Below, in pieces: positions 26,833 to 35,917 of a stretch of 60,178 bases of DNA (position 1 is its first letter; every line of letters begins with the position of its first letter). Source of the DNA: Romeriopsis navalis LEGE 11480 (GTDB lineage: Bacteria > Cyanobacteriota > Cyanobacteriia > Leptolyngbyales > Leptolyngbyaceae); the NCBI RefSeq assembly GCF_015207035.1, contig NZ_JADEXQ010000026.1, forward strand, positions 1-60,178, in the 5' to 3' direction. The translations under genes and the position numbers were made by a program. Below the pieces are notes generated by a model, which was given only the letters and a program-made list of their open reading frames with translations, was not told the origin of the DNA and did not search any database.

Positions 26833-27771
26833 ATGAATCGTTTGCTCCGATGGCGATCGCGATGGAAATTGATGATGCCACGCCGACCAAAATCGACCAA
26901 CACCAAAGTGCGGATTCGCAACCAAGATGGCCGGCTGCAATTTCAAGGCGGTGATCACTGGCGAGATTATCTGCGCGATCCCTATCATCTTATGTTGACG
27001 ATTCCCTGGCCGGGATTTGTGGGGTTAGTCGCGGTCGCCTATATTGTGGTGAATGCGCTGTTTGCTTGTCTGTATTTGCTCCAGCCCGGCAGCTTAAAGG
27101 GATCGGATGGCTCCTTTGCCGAAGCATTTTTCTTCAGCGTCCAAACCTTGGCATCAATCGGCTACGGCGCTATTTATCCGCAGACGACCTATGCCGGAAT
27201 TTTGATGACGATCGAAGCGATCTTAAGCTTGTTAGCGATCGCCGTGATTACCGGCTTAGCCTTTGCGCGGTTTGCCAAACCAACGGCACGCATTATGTTT
27301 AGCCGCTATGCCGTTGTCGCCCCCTACAACGGCATGCCGACCTTGATGTTTCGGGCAGCAAATCAGCGCCAAAACTTGATCTTAGAAGCCCAAGCAAAGG
27401 TCTATCTAGCCCGCGATGAAATCACACAAGAAGGCGTCCCCTTTCGCCGGATTTACGATCTAAATTTAGTGCGAGAAGTCAATCCTCGCTTTAGTTTGAC
27501 CTGGAATGTGATGCATCCCATCGATCGCACCAGTCCGCTGTATGGACTCACGGCAGAGCAATGGGAGACTAGCTTCTCCCAAATCCTCGTGACGCTGATG
27601 GGCCTCGATGAAACGGTGGCCTACGATATTCATGTACGACATGTCTATGGCCTGATGGATGTGCTATGGAATCACCGGCTCGCAAATGTGATGCAGTGGA
27701 CGGAGTCAGGCGATCGCTATATTGAATACGCCAAGTTTGACGCGGTTGAGCCGATTGATCCAAAGGCTTGA
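26833..27771 (+). CDS. Inward-rectifier (KirBac-type) potassium channel
   Basis: A 312-residue protein from the ATG at 26833 (AGGG just upstream). It has two membrane helices (GFVGLVAVAYIVVNALFACLYLL and AGILMTIEAILSLLAIAVITGLAFARF) around a pore loop with filter SIGYG, and a C-terminal immunoglobulin-like domain with the Kir pattern (RAANQRQNLILEAQAKVYLAR, WNVMHPIDRTSPLYGLT). KirBac channels conduct K+ and are gated by lipids and pH. Located after the phototaxis genes, but a functional link is not shown. Confidence 0.9.
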   Translation: MNRLLRWRSRWKLMMPRRPKSTNTKVRIRNQDGRLQFQGGDHWRDYLRDPYHLMLTIPWPGFVGLVAVAYIVVNALFACLYLLQPGSLKGSDGSFAEAFFFSVQTLASIGYGAIYPQTTYAGILMTIEAILSLLAIAVITGLAFARFAKPTARIMFSRYAVVAPYNGMPTLMFRAANQRQNLILEAQAKVYLARDEITQEGVPFRRIYDLNLVREVNPRFSLTWNVMHPIDRTSPLYGLTAEQWETSFSQILVTLMGLDETVAYDIHVRHVYGLMDVLWNHRLANVMQWTESGDRYIEYAKFDAVEPIDPKA

Positions 27772-27885
27772 CGCTAGGGGGCATTCAGCGTTGATAATTA
27801 AGGGGTCCTGGGACAAAATAATCGAGCATCACTGTTCAAGTTTGGCCCCGGAGCAATTGACTCGACACATCACCGTGACATTGCT

Positions 27886-29166
27886 ATGCATCCGAATATT
27901 TGGCATCCCTTCACCCAAGCCAAAACTGCGCCAGAACCGTTGAAGGTCAAGTCCGCCCAAGGCATTTGGCTCACCTTAGAAGACGAACGGCAGGTGATGG
28001 ATTGTATTTCAAGTTGGTGGGTGAATACCCATGGGCATGCCCATCCCCAAATTGCTGAGGCAATTTATCAGCAAGCCTTAAAGATGGAGCATGTGATTTT
28101 TGGCGGGTTTACCCACGACCCGGCGGAGCAGTTTGCCGAGCAATTAGTCCCCCATTTACCACCCGGGCTGACCCGCGTCTTTTTCTCGGATAATGGTTCG
28201 ACGTCGGTGGAGGTGGCCCTGAAGATGGCCTACCAATATTGGCGCAATCTACATCAACCGCGATCGACCTTTATGGCGTTTGACGGTGGGTATCACGGTG
28301 ATACATTTGGGACGATGGCCGTGGGTAGCCGCTCGATCTTCTCAGCGGTATTCCGGGATATGTTATTCGAGATTGAATACGTTGACTTTCCGGCCACCTA
28401 TATCGGCGACGCAGCAGCGGCTCAAACGGCAGCAACGGCGCTCGAAAAAATCGAGTCAGAACTCAAAACCCAGCGTGATCGATATGCCGGAATCATCATT
28501 GAGCCCTTGGTCCAAGGTGCCGGTGGGATGCGGATGTGTCGGCCAGATTTTTTGCAGGGGTTGCGAAAATTATGCGATGACTATGACGTATTGCTGATCT
28601 TTGATGAAGTGATGACGGGCTTTGGACGGACGGGCCATTGGTTCGCGAGCGATCGAGCAGCCATTGCCCCTGATATTATGTGTCTTTCGAAGGGCATTAC
28701 CGGTGGGTTTCTACCGTTTGCGGCGACGGTTTGCAGTGAAAAAATCTATGCGGCATTTTATAGTGATGACCCATTGAAAACGCTGTACCACGGCCATAGT
28801 TATACGGCGAATCCCTTGGGGTGTGCTGCGGCGATCGCGTCATTAAAACTGATGCAGGAGAACCAACCCAAGTTTGCCGCCATGGAAGCCTTGCATCAGC
28901 AACATTGTCAACAATTAATCATGCATCCCCGCGTCGAACAGTTACGCATTATGGGCACCATCATGGCCTTCGATGTTGTGACACCCAGTAAACCAGGATA
29001 TTTGAATACCGTCGGGCGGCAAATTCGAGATCAGGCCATCGATCGCGGCTTACTCCTGCGCCCCTTAGGCAATGTCTTATATTTACTGCCGCCCTACTGC
29101 ATCACGGAGGAGGAGTTAGCCATGGTGTATCAGGCAATTACTGAGATTTTGGATGGTTTGGCATGA
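27886..29166 (+). CDS. bioA: Adenosylmethionine-8-amino-7-oxononanoate aminotransferase
   Basis: A 426-residue PLP enzyme that makes 7,8-diaminopelargonate in biotin synthesis with SAM as amino donor. Seen: IWHPFTQ at the N-terminus, ISSWWVNTHGHAHP, FSDNGSTSVEVALKMA, GGYHGDTFGTMAVG, IFDEVMTGFGRTG, and the PLP lysine in CLSKGITGG. The IWHPFTQ and SSWW motifs point to BioA rather than other class III transaminases. No bioF, bioD or bioB is in the window. It overlaps the next gene by ATGA. Confidence 0.94.
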   Translation: MHPNIWHPFTQAKTAPEPLKVKSAQGIWLTLEDERQVMDCISSWWVNTHGHAHPQIAEAIYQQALKMEHVIFGGFTHDPAEQFAEQLVPHLPPGLTRVFFSDNGSTSVEVALKMAYQYWRNLHQPRSTFMAFDGGYHGDTFGTMAVGSRSIFSAVFRDMLFEIEYVDFPATYIGDAAAAQTAATALEKIESELKTQRDRYAGIIIEPLVQGAGGMRMCRPDFLQGLRKLCDDYDVLLIFDEVMTGFGRTGHWFASDRAAIAPDIMCLSKGITGGFLPFAATVCSEKIYAAFYSDDPLKTLYHGHSYTANPLGCAAAIASLKLMQENQPKFAAMEALHQQHCQQLIMHPRVEQLRIMGTIMAFDVVTPSKPGYLNTVGRQIRDQAIDRGLLLRPLGNVLYLLPPYCITEEELAMVYQAITEILDGLA

Positions 29167-29744
29167 GTTCGATGCAACGCTGGTTTATCGCTTTGCTGCC
29201 GCCGATTGAGATGCAAGATTATGCCAATCAAGTACGGCAGCATTTTGCCGATCATTATGCCAGCCGGAAGGCGTTCAACTCACCACCACACATTACCTTA
29301 CAGCCCCCATTTGACTGGGAAATGGCGCGCCGGGATGCATTAATTACCAGTCTGACAACGTTCGCCCATACCCAAGCTCCAGTCCCTGTGACGTTACCGG
29401 GATTTGGCGCATTTCCACCGCGAGTCATTTTTATTGATGTGGTGCGATCGTGCGAGTTGTTGGCCTTACAGCAGCAGTTGATGCAACATTGTGTCATGGA
29501 GTTGAATATCCGTCACCCATCGCCGGAACGCCCCTTTGCGCCACATATGACGGTGGCCTTTCGCGATCTGACCAAAGCGAATTTCCATCAGGCATGGCCA
29601 AAATTTGAGCATCAGCCCTTGGTGTTAACGAACGCGGATAATCACCAGTATCAATTTGCGGCATCGTCGATCACCCTACTGCAACATGATGGCCAACGAT
29701 GGCAGGTTGATTGTGATCTAGCGCTGCGCTGCGGCGCGCGATGA
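29163..29744 (+). CDS. 2H phosphoesterase / 2'-5' RNA ligase family protein
   Basis: A 193-residue protein with the two HxT signatures of the 2H family: PPHITL near residue 42 and APHMTV near 123. Such enzymes cleave or join 2'-5' or cyclic phosphodiesters of RNA or nucleotides. The start codon overlaps the bioA stop (ATGA, 29163-29166), so it is translationally coupled to bioA, with no obvious metabolic reason. Confidence 0.88.
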   Translation: MSSMQRWFIALLPPIEMQDYANQVRQHFADHYASRKAFNSPPHITLQPPFDWEMARRDALITSLTTFAHTQAPVPVTLPGFGAFPPRVIFIDVVRSCELLALQQQLMQHCVMELNIRHPSPERPFAPHMTVAFRDLTKANFHQAWPKFEHQPLVLTNADNHQYQFAASSITLLQHDGQRWQVDCDLALRCGAR

Positions 29745-30123
29745 ATCCATTGAGGCGACATTGCAAGGCCAGCCAGCGGCACATGGCGCAAACGGCGAAT
29801 CGGAATGATGCAGGCGTGGAAATCCACGCTCCCACAAATCAGTAATTATGATTATGTGAAACTATGGAAACAGCCAAAATCGTGAAAAAACCGGGCTTGC
29901 AGAAATGCGGATGACACATTGCAAGCGCTACCGAATTCCACTGAATTTTCGAAATATCAAACAGATATAAATATTCGCTGATTACATCAATTACAGCTTC
30001 GGATAGCATTGGTTTATCAAGTCGAACTTTGCCGTCTGTTTATTCAGGCGAGAGACTTTGAAATCACGCTGGGCTGCATCAACTACTTCTGTAAAACTCG
30101 CTTATTTGTCAGCCATCGAATTT
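29745..30123. other. Intergenic, no gene seen
   Basis: About 380 bases without a supported gene; AT-rich near 29940-29990. Probably contains the promoter of the PEP-CTERM gene. Confidence 0.45.
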
Positions 30124-30783
30124 ATGAAAATGTATGTTTCGGCTGCCACTATTGTATGTGGTATCAGTTTGTCAGCGTTGTTCGCATCCGCCGCTCAAGC
30201 CTATCAACTCAATGCTGATTTGGATTGCACTGATGGGTTTATCACGGGCTACAGTAAGTGCTCTGGTGCTTACAAGTTAGGCCGTGGTGAAAATGATGTG
30301 ACGAACGGTAGCGCCACGAATATTGTCACCCAAATCCTCAACGAAGAGGATGTATTTGAGGTGGGTGGCGATTGGAAGTTTGGAAACAAATTTGATGGTG
30401 ATCTATCGAGCCAAAATAATGACGATGGATTTAGTGTTGCTGGCCTCAATACAAAGTCCGGGAGTTTCAGCTTTAGTGAACTTGATTTAGCTAAAACCGA
30501 TTTAGCCATTAGCCTCAAGTCGGCCAAGGGCTTTAGCCTTTATTATGTTGCGGCGGGCAGTATCACCGATCCAGAAGCGATTCAATGGAATACCGCGGGA
30601 ACAAGTGTCAATAAAAAGGGGAACGGCAAAGCCTTATCGCACATTTCTTACTATACGCGGATTATCGAGGCCCCGGCGTTAGCTGACCAAATCAGACGGG
30701 TTCCAGAACCGGCAACAATATCCGCACTCCTGGCGGTTGGGACAATGGCCATTATGCGCCAGAAGCGCAAACAAGGTTCCTAG
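30124..30783 (+). CDS. Secreted PEP-CTERM protein of unknown function
   Basis: About 219 residues from the ATG at 30124. A signal peptide (MYVSAATIVCGISLSALFASAAQA) is followed by a region rich in S, G, N and D without catalytic motifs. The C-terminus has PEPATISALLAVGTMAIMRQKRK, a PEP-CTERM sorting signal: PEP motif, hydrophobic helix, basic tail. Exosortase would process it for the cell surface or exopolysaccharide. Two cysteines near the N-terminus (DCTDGFITGYSKC) may form a disulphide. It ends with a strong hairpin. Confidence 0.83.
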   Translation: MKMYVSAATIVCGISLSALFASAAQAYQLNADLDCTDGFITGYSKCSGAYKLGRGENDVTNGSATNIVTQILNEEDVFEVGGDWKFGNKFDGDLSSQNNDDGFSVAGLNTKSGSFSFSELDLAKTDLAISLKSAKGFSLYYVAAGSITDPEAIQWNTAGTSVNKKGNGKALSHISYYTRIIEAPALADQIRRVPEPATISALLAVGTMAIMRQKRKQGS

Positions 30784-30798
30784 CAAACCAATATGACT

Positions 30799-30837
30799 GG
30801 TGCTCAATCGCCGATCAGCATGATTCGATTGAGCACC
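30799..30837. terminator. Hairpin after PEP-CTERM gene
   Basis: Perfect 12-base arms GGTGCTCAATCG (30799-30810) and CGATTGAGCACC (30826-30837), 15-base loop, 15 bases after the stop. The T-run is absent, so termination is likely but not certain. Confidence 0.65.
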
Positions 30838-31886
30838 GCTAGGAATTACAATCGCCGATGAATCAACGATGGCAGATTTCACCGAGAATCGGTGAGCGAT
30901 CAAACGACCGACGCCTATATTCGAAATAATCCCGCGAAACAGAGTAGTTTCCTGCTGATGAGCGATCGATTAGCCTCCAGCCGATTCCTGGATCTTCGCC
31001 GGATATGTCAACGATCGCGCAACCAGTAAGCGACCTCCATGGGCGAAGGTGTTGCCACTCCAAAATTTACACCGTCTGTTAGCGAATACGAGTGCTGTTG
31101 ATGATGACGATCGCTCAAGCCTAAGATTAGCGCTGAATACTCAAATTTTCTCCCTTTATCCTGACTATTCAGGTGTTATCTATGCAAAATCCTGGGTACA
31201 GTTAGTTAGTTGTCAATGGGATGAAAATTGATATGGCGCATTAAGCCGCTCGATTCAATTCGCATTACGCGTGACTATCATTGGGTGCGTCAAGAGTCCA
31301 TCATGAGGCAAACAATATTAGATAAGTGCCGTAAATTACATCGAGTTGATTCTCTAGCTTTTCTCCTTTTCTGGTCAAAATAAGGCATATACAAGATGTG
31401 ATTTAGTTGTGGAAAATCACCTTTGAGGCGCAACTTTACTAATGATTCAGCCTCTGTGATATCAACTAGATTTTCCATTTTTGGAACAGCAATTGAGTGG
31501 AATTTAATCAATTCCACTGGTGGCAGATTGCAATTTAAGCCGCCTCTTCTGCCCGAATCAATCGGATGTAGAGAGCAGCTTATAGCAATCAGCAGGCTGG
31601 TTGCTATAAGCTGTCATCGGATTAGATTGCCGGTATACGGATAGATCGAAGATTATCAGGTGAGGTGTCATCATCTGCCAACAAACGATGATTTAATTAG
31701 GCAATTTCAGTGATTTCCCCCCTAGAAAAATCAGATCTAAACTCCGCATAATCAATTCAACAAGTCAGCTATTTTTCAAGCATCTACCATCTATATCGCG
31801 AATGCGTTGGGAATAGAAATTGACACTTCTCATCAGCTTTCAACCCAGTTCCATTGGCTAAATGTTAATTTTGCGTTAGAGAGATT
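30838..31886. other. 1 kb gene-free region upstream of the pap-like block
   Basis: No supported gene. A hairpin with perfect 13-base arms lies at 31576-31588 and 31601-31613 (CAGCTTATAGCAA / TTGCTATAAGCTG). A short minus-strand frame (31290-31517) looks faintly protein-like but has no support. The last 200 bases are AT-rich and should contain the promoter and leader of the pentapeptide gene. Confidence 0.5.
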
Positions 31887-32786
31887 ATGTCCACCAATCA
31901 AATGGTGTCGATGACGTCAGGGGAAAATACTCCGACGGAATTGACTAGTTCAACGATGCTATGCGATCAGTATCAGTCTGGAGCACGGGACTTTAGCGAT
32001 CGTGATTTCTGCGGGTTTAGCTTGCATTCAAGCTGCCTCAGTTATGCTAATTTTCGCCGTTCAAAGTTAAAGCAGGTCAACCTGCAAGATGCCGACTTGC
32101 GTGGCATTGATCTGAGTGAAACCGATCTCAGCCGGAGTAATCTTCAAAATACGGATCTGCGTGGTGCAGCCTTAGACAATGCAATGCTATTTATGGCGTC
32201 ATTAGACGGCGCAAATTTGCAAGGGGCTGATTTGAGTGGCGCATCCCTCGATATCACGACGTTAAATCAGGCAAATCTCCAAGGGGCTAATCTCTGTGGC
32301 ACCTATTTATGTGGGATGGATCTAAGTCAAGTTGATTTGCGCGGTGCTTATTTTGATAATAAGACTCAGTTCGATGCGGATTTTGATCCTGCTAGCGTGG
32401 GCATGCGTTCGGAAATCACCATCAGCATTGATGATATCGTCGCCCATTTTAATCGGTTGAGTAAATGTGCTAGTCGGTATTTGGGGCATACGATCGCTCT
32501 AAAGTACTGGGAAAAATCTCGCTACCAGAATCGACATATTGCCGCATTTCACTTCAATCCTACCGGTCAGTTTAGTTACTCAGGGCCATCCGATCGTGCC
32601 GCTAGCTTTTTGCAGTTGAAATGGGCACAACTATGGACAAATCGCTTTGTTGGAAATTGTGCTGTTGTTTTTCAAGATTTTCCCAACATTCTTGAACGTA
32701 ATCAGTTGTTATTGATTGGCCTAGAGTCGATAACGATTGTCAATACCGATGATTCTACCGGGAAATCTATGGCGATCTTTGGGTAA
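31887..32786 (+). CDS. Pentapeptide-repeat protein with uncharacterised C-terminal domain, paralogue 1
   Basis: A 299-residue protein. Residues 30-170 are pentapeptide repeats (A[DN]LxG pattern, e.g. DLRGIDLSETDLSRSNL), forming a right-handed beta-helix. Residues 175-285 are a separate mixed domain (MRSEITISIDDIVAHFNRL, LKYWEKSRYQNRHIAAF, QLKWAQLWTNRFVGNCAVV) shared with the paralogues at 40345 and 41851; I do not recognise it. It stands 71 bases upstream of the V4R gene. In the third paralogue the same two parts are continuous, so this protein is expected to work with the V4R protein next door. Confidence 0.85.
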   Translation: MSTNQMVSMTSGENTPTELTSSTMLCDQYQSGARDFSDRDFCGFSLHSSCLSYANFRRSKLKQVNLQDADLRGIDLSETDLSRSNLQNTDLRGAALDNAMLFMASLDGANLQGADLSGASLDITTLNQANLQGANLCGTYLCGMDLSQVDLRGAYFDNKTQFDADFDPASVGMRSEITISIDDIVAHFNRLSKCASRYLGHTIALKYWEKSRYQNRHIAAFHFNPTGQFSYSGPSDRAASFLQLKWAQLWTNRFVGNCAVVFQDFPNILERNQLLLIGLESITIVNTDDSTGKSMAIFG

Positions 32787-32793
32787 CTCTAAT

Positions 32794-32810
32794 AATGGGT
32801 CCCACCCATT
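32794..32810 (+). promoter_or_regulatory. Small hairpin between pentapeptide and V4R genes
   Basis: Arms AATGGGT and ACCCATT with a CCC loop, 8 bases after the stop, followed a little later by seven A. It may attenuate read-through or stabilise the message. Confidence 0.45.
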
Positions 32811-32857
32811 GAACACAAAAAAATCAAACTGTTCATGAATCATTCTTAGGAAGTCAC

Positions 32858-33580
32858 ATGCTGAATATGCAAGCTGATACGACCGCGCGGCTTGAATTAA
32901 CGTTACCAATGCCAGGGAGTTCATTACCCAAACAACAATATCCGCAAAAGCACCACCACTATCGCTTTGAAGACTTCTTCGCCTTTCAAGCGAAACAAGG
33001 TACGATCACCGACTGGAACGGCGCACGCAATATCTTCGCCGGGGAAGATTTCATCCTGGCGCTGATTCAAGGCCTCGAACAAGAAGTCGGTAATGCATCA
33101 AGTGTCCTGATGTACGACCTCGGCAAAGCCTGGGGCCAAAAAGACTTTGGCACCTTCAAGCAGTGGTTTGAAACCGAGTACGAATTTAGTATCAGTGAAG
33201 CCCAACTCCCCTTCGTCCTCGAAGCCTGGTGGTGGCCATTCACCACACAAGGTTGGGGCACTTGGGAAGTTGACCTCGAAGAACAAGCAAACGGATTCCT
33301 CTTCATCAGTATCTTTGATTCCGCTGTCGCACGTACCCTCGGTAATGTCGGCAAACCCGTTTGTCATCTCTACGCTGGACTATTCGCCGGCTTCTTCAGT
33401 CAACTCGTCAAGCAGGAACTCGGCTGTATCGAGATTCAGTGCTATGCCATGGGCGAAACCTATTGCAAGTTCCTCCTCGGTAAGAAAGACCGGATTGATG
33501 CGGCTACCTTCTGGCAAACCGAAGGCGCCACAGTTCGCGATATTGAGTCCCGATTGCAGCAGGGAGAGTATCTCAAGTAA
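32858..33580 (+). CDS. V4R-domain protein (Slr0144-like)
   Basis: A 240-residue protein. After a variable N-terminus it has HYRFEDFFAFQ (about 35-45), a conserved body, and a C-terminal V4R signature with cysteines: GCIEIQCYAMGETYCKFLLG. V4R domains bind small hydrophobic ligands or metal. As recalled, Slr0144 of Synechocystis, first gene of the slr0144-slr0152 photosystem II assembly operon, is of this kind. About 80 percent of residues match the second half of the protein at 41851. Its stop overlaps the next ATG (TAATG), so the two are coupled. Confidence 0.82.
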   Translation: MLNMQADTTARLELTLPMPGSSLPKQQYPQKHHHYRFEDFFAFQAKQGTITDWNGARNIFAGEDFILALIQGLEQEVGNASSVLMYDLGKAWGQKDFGTFKQWFETEYEFSISEAQLPFVLEAWWWPFTTQGWGTWEVDLEEQANGFLFISIFDSAVARTLGNVGKPVCHLYAGLFAGFFSQLVKQELGCIEIQCYAMGETYCKFLLGKKDRIDAATFWQTEGATVRDIESRLQQGEYLK

Positions 33581-33945
33581 TGCAACACGAAGTATTACAG
33601 CGGCAATCAGTGCGGGATTGTTTTGCGGGATTTGCTTGGCAAGGGGTGAATACCGCGGCCCCAATCATCCGTGAAATCACCCTGAAATCGTCCTGGAAAA
33701 CCGCTTCGGTCCAAGACTTCTTTGGTCAGTATAACTGGACGGGTTGTGCCCCCATTCAACCAGCGATTTCATTGGATACAGAAGATCTGACATCCGTCTC
33801 CGTCCGATCACCAGTCAAGCAATTTTTTGATTGTTTTATGTGGTCCGGACAGCCACATATTGCGCCACAGCCAATTCCTGGCAATGAACATCAAGTATCG
33901 CCCGATCGTGATTTCAAATTGTCCAACTTCGCCGATTTATTCTAA
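33580..33945 (+). CDS. Small protein with three aromatic repeats (Slr0145-like)
   Basis: A 121-residue protein built of three copies of a 13-residue motif: SVRDCFAGFAWQG (10-22), SVQDFFGQYNWTG (43-55) and PVKQFFDCFMWSG (78-90), with 33-35 residue spacing. The linkers are proline-rich and probably disordered. It ends in LSNFADLF. The motif looks like an amphipathic docking helix, so the protein could be a three-site scaffold for the pap complex. The role is inferred; only the placement after the V4R gene suggests equivalence to Slr0145. Confidence 0.75.
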   Translation: MQHEVLQRQSVRDCFAGFAWQGVNTAAPIIREITLKSSWKTASVQDFFGQYNWTGCAPIQPAISLDTEDLTSVSVRSPVKQFFDCFMWSGQPHIAPQPIPGNEHQVSPDRDFKLSNFADLF

Positions 33946-33950
33946 GCACC

Positions 33951-34460
33951 ATGATGAACTCTGAATTTCAAGCATTGATCAACGATGCTGAAGACCACTA
34001 TCTCCAATCCCAGGAACTGCGGCAGCTAAAGCAGCAACTCGAAAGTTTACCGGCGCGGTTGGCCGCTTACGAAGTCCTACGCGATCGGGAGTTAGAAGTA
34101 TTTCAGGCGGTCGCGGATGAACTCCAAGCGGAGTTTGCGAATCTCCCGACATCCCTGATTAATCGGGCATTGGAGAATGGTTTGGCAATTTTGCGATGTG
34201 GGGCCATGGCCATGCTCCAGAATAATCCTGAACACGTCCAGAAACGACTATTAGATTGGTTGCCAGAACAGGTCAAAGCCTATGACTTGGTTGCCGTCGA
34301 AGATCAGATGCTGCAATTGTTGCAAGCACAGTTGACGAAGCGGATTGAATCCGTACATGTTGCACAGATCCAGCCCTACATTGAGCAAGTCCGTCTGGCA
34401 TTGGTTAGTGAGACCCCGGCCAGCAAGCGCGCTCAAGCACCAGCAATGGCGCTCGGTTAG
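33951..34460 (+). CDS. Phycobiliprotein-fold protein without chromophore cysteine (Slr0146-like)
   Basis: A 169-residue all-helical protein. The pattern (LPARLAAYEVLRDRELEVFQAV, LRCGAMAMLQNNPEHVQKRLLDWLPEQVKAYD) resembles a phycobiliprotein subunit, but the position of the bilin-binding cysteine reads MLQNNPEHV, so no bilin is expected there. It starts 5 bases after the previous stop, hence the same operon. It could pair with the other phycobiliprotein-like protein at 35918. The comparison with Slr0146 rests on gene order. Confidence 0.65.
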   Translation: MMNSEFQALINDAEDHYLQSQELRQLKQQLESLPARLAAYEVLRDRELEVFQAVADELQAEFANLPTSLINRALENGLAILRCGAMAMLQNNPEHVQKRLLDWLPEQVKAYDLVAVEDQMLQLLQAQLTKRIESVHVAQIQPYIEQVRLALVSETPASKRAQAPAMALG

Positions 34461-34546
34461 TCCAAAATTTGCCAGGACTACGACCCAAGAATTGGTTCAG
34501 ACGACTGGGATTCACACACTACGTTAAATAGAGGAAGATTAAACCA

Positions 34547-35266
34547 ATGGCTTCTGTTGCGGATTTACTCAAGAATAAACCCCAATTACCGGGAAATTTC
34601 TTTGCCTACGATGCCTATGTTCAAGCCGACATTGAGCTCGGCATGATGAAAAATCGCCAAGGGGCACGCTTGCTGGCACTGCCGGAGAGTCTAGTAAATG
34701 TGTTGTACTCGGGATTAGAGTACGAGTTGGGCGGGGCAGCGGGCTTTGTCCTATTTCAATGCGGCTATCAGTGGGGTAAAACGTTCTACCGCCGGTTTGT
34801 GACCGAGGTCAGCGAATATTATGGTCAGCCAGTGGCTGAGATGCCCACATTAGAATTTGTCCAATGTTTGCAGCAATGCTGGCAAACCTGTGGGTGGGGA
34901 CGCATTGAACTGAGCTTTGATCACCACGATCAAGGCTTTCTCGTCGTCACAGTCCAGAACTCAGCCTTCACCCAAGGCCGAGAAAATAACAATCGCCCCC
35001 AATGTGAAATTGAGTCGGGGTTGTTGAGTGCGTTCTTTAGCCAACTCACTGGACAACCTTTGCATAGTGTCCAAACAGCTTGTGAGTCGCTCGGGGCGCC
35101 CGAGAACTGGTTTGTATTGGGCTTAGCCGATCGACTCAAACCCGCAGAAGCCTGGCTCGAAGAAGGACAGGACCATGCCACGATCATGCAACGCCTGTTG
35201 ACTCAAAGCCCGTCGGGTTCGGTGCCATCATCCACCGAGTCACCAACGACGACGACAGTCAGCTAA
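34547..35266 (+). CDS. Second V4R-domain protein (Slr0147-like)
   Basis: A 239-residue protein with the same overall layout as the V4R protein at 32858: FFAYDAYVQADIELGMMKNRQGARLLALPESLVNVLYSGLEYELG, then WQTCGWGRIELSFDHHDQGFLVVTVQNSAF, then SGLLSAFFSQLTGQPLHSVQTACESLG. The terminal cysteine pattern is changed: TACESLGAPENWFVLG has lost the last cysteine, so ligand or metal binding may differ. The C-terminus is Ser/Thr/Pro-rich. Probably dimerises or pairs with the first V4R protein. Confidence 0.8.
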   Translation: MASVADLLKNKPQLPGNFFAYDAYVQADIELGMMKNRQGARLLALPESLVNVLYSGLEYELGGAAGFVLFQCGYQWGKTFYRRFVTEVSEYYGQPVAEMPTLEFVQCLQQCWQTCGWGRIELSFDHHDQGFLVVTVQNSAFTQGRENNNRPQCEIESGLLSAFFSQLTGQPLHSVQTACESLGAPENWFVLGLADRLKPAEAWLEEGQDHATIMQRLLTQSPSGSVPSSTESPTTTTVS

Positions 35267-35354
35267 GGCGAGATTGATCCCCGAATGAGCCGTTAATTGC
35301 TCAAATAACGCCGACTCCCAATATTAACGATTCATACAGTGAGGCACAAACCCC

Positions 35355-35843
35355 GTGGCTAAGACAATTCAACTCGACCCGATCGGCACGCAAACCTCCG
35401 TCCAAACCAATGACAATATTTTGTCAGCGTTACTTGGTACGGATTTGCAAGTCTCCCATGAATGTGGCGGCCGGGGTCGTTGTGCAACTTGTCATGTGTT
35501 CATCAAGGAAGGGATGGAAAACCTTTCACCGATGAGCCGCCGCGAGCAACAAACGCTGGAAGTGATCACGACTTGCAATATGCAGTCGCGGTTAGCTTGC
35601 CAGACCCGTGTCTTGGATGAAGGGGTGGTGGTACAGTTACCCGCCGGTACGTACCTGAATGAAGTCGATGATCTCGATGCGTTGATTGGTCGTCGGGCCC
35701 AGGAGAAAATCTTGCATCCGTTGAACGGTACCGTTCTGGTTGAGCAAAATAAACTGATTACCCGCTCAGTGGTGAATGAACTCGCCGCCACCCGTTCCGA
35801 GGTAGGTAAGTACCTTGCCAACTCTGGATCAGCCACCGAGTAA
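35355..35843 (+). CDS. 2Fe-2S ferredoxin (Slr0148-like)
   Basis: A 162-residue protein starting with GTG at 35355. Cluster cysteines C37, C43, C46 and C82 follow C-x5-C-x2-C-x35-C, the adrenodoxin-like rather than plant-PetF spacing, within HECGGRGRCATCHVFI and RLACQTRV. Residues about 100-162 are an extra tail not needed for the cluster. In the pap operon a ferredoxin of this kind is assumed to give redox control or electron supply during photosystem II assembly. The electron partner is unknown. Confidence 0.87.
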   Translation: MAKTIQLDPIGTQTSVQTNDNILSALLGTDLQVSHECGGRGRCATCHVFIKEGMENLSPMSRREQQTLEVITTCNMQSRLACQTRVLDEGVVVQLPAGTYLNEVDDLDALIGRRAQEKILHPLNGTVLVEQNKLITRSVVNELAATRSEVGKYLANSGSATE

Positions 35844-35917
35844 TCCCGGGCACGAGTGTTGCAGAGCAGATTTTTGAGGCATGTATTGCCAGTATTTTTA
35901 GTAAAAGGAATTGAACT

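Noticed and set aside
31290-31517. Minus-strand 75-codon frame
   Set aside because: Slightly protein-like, but no ribosome site, no neighbours and no recognised family; kept only as a note in the gap entry.
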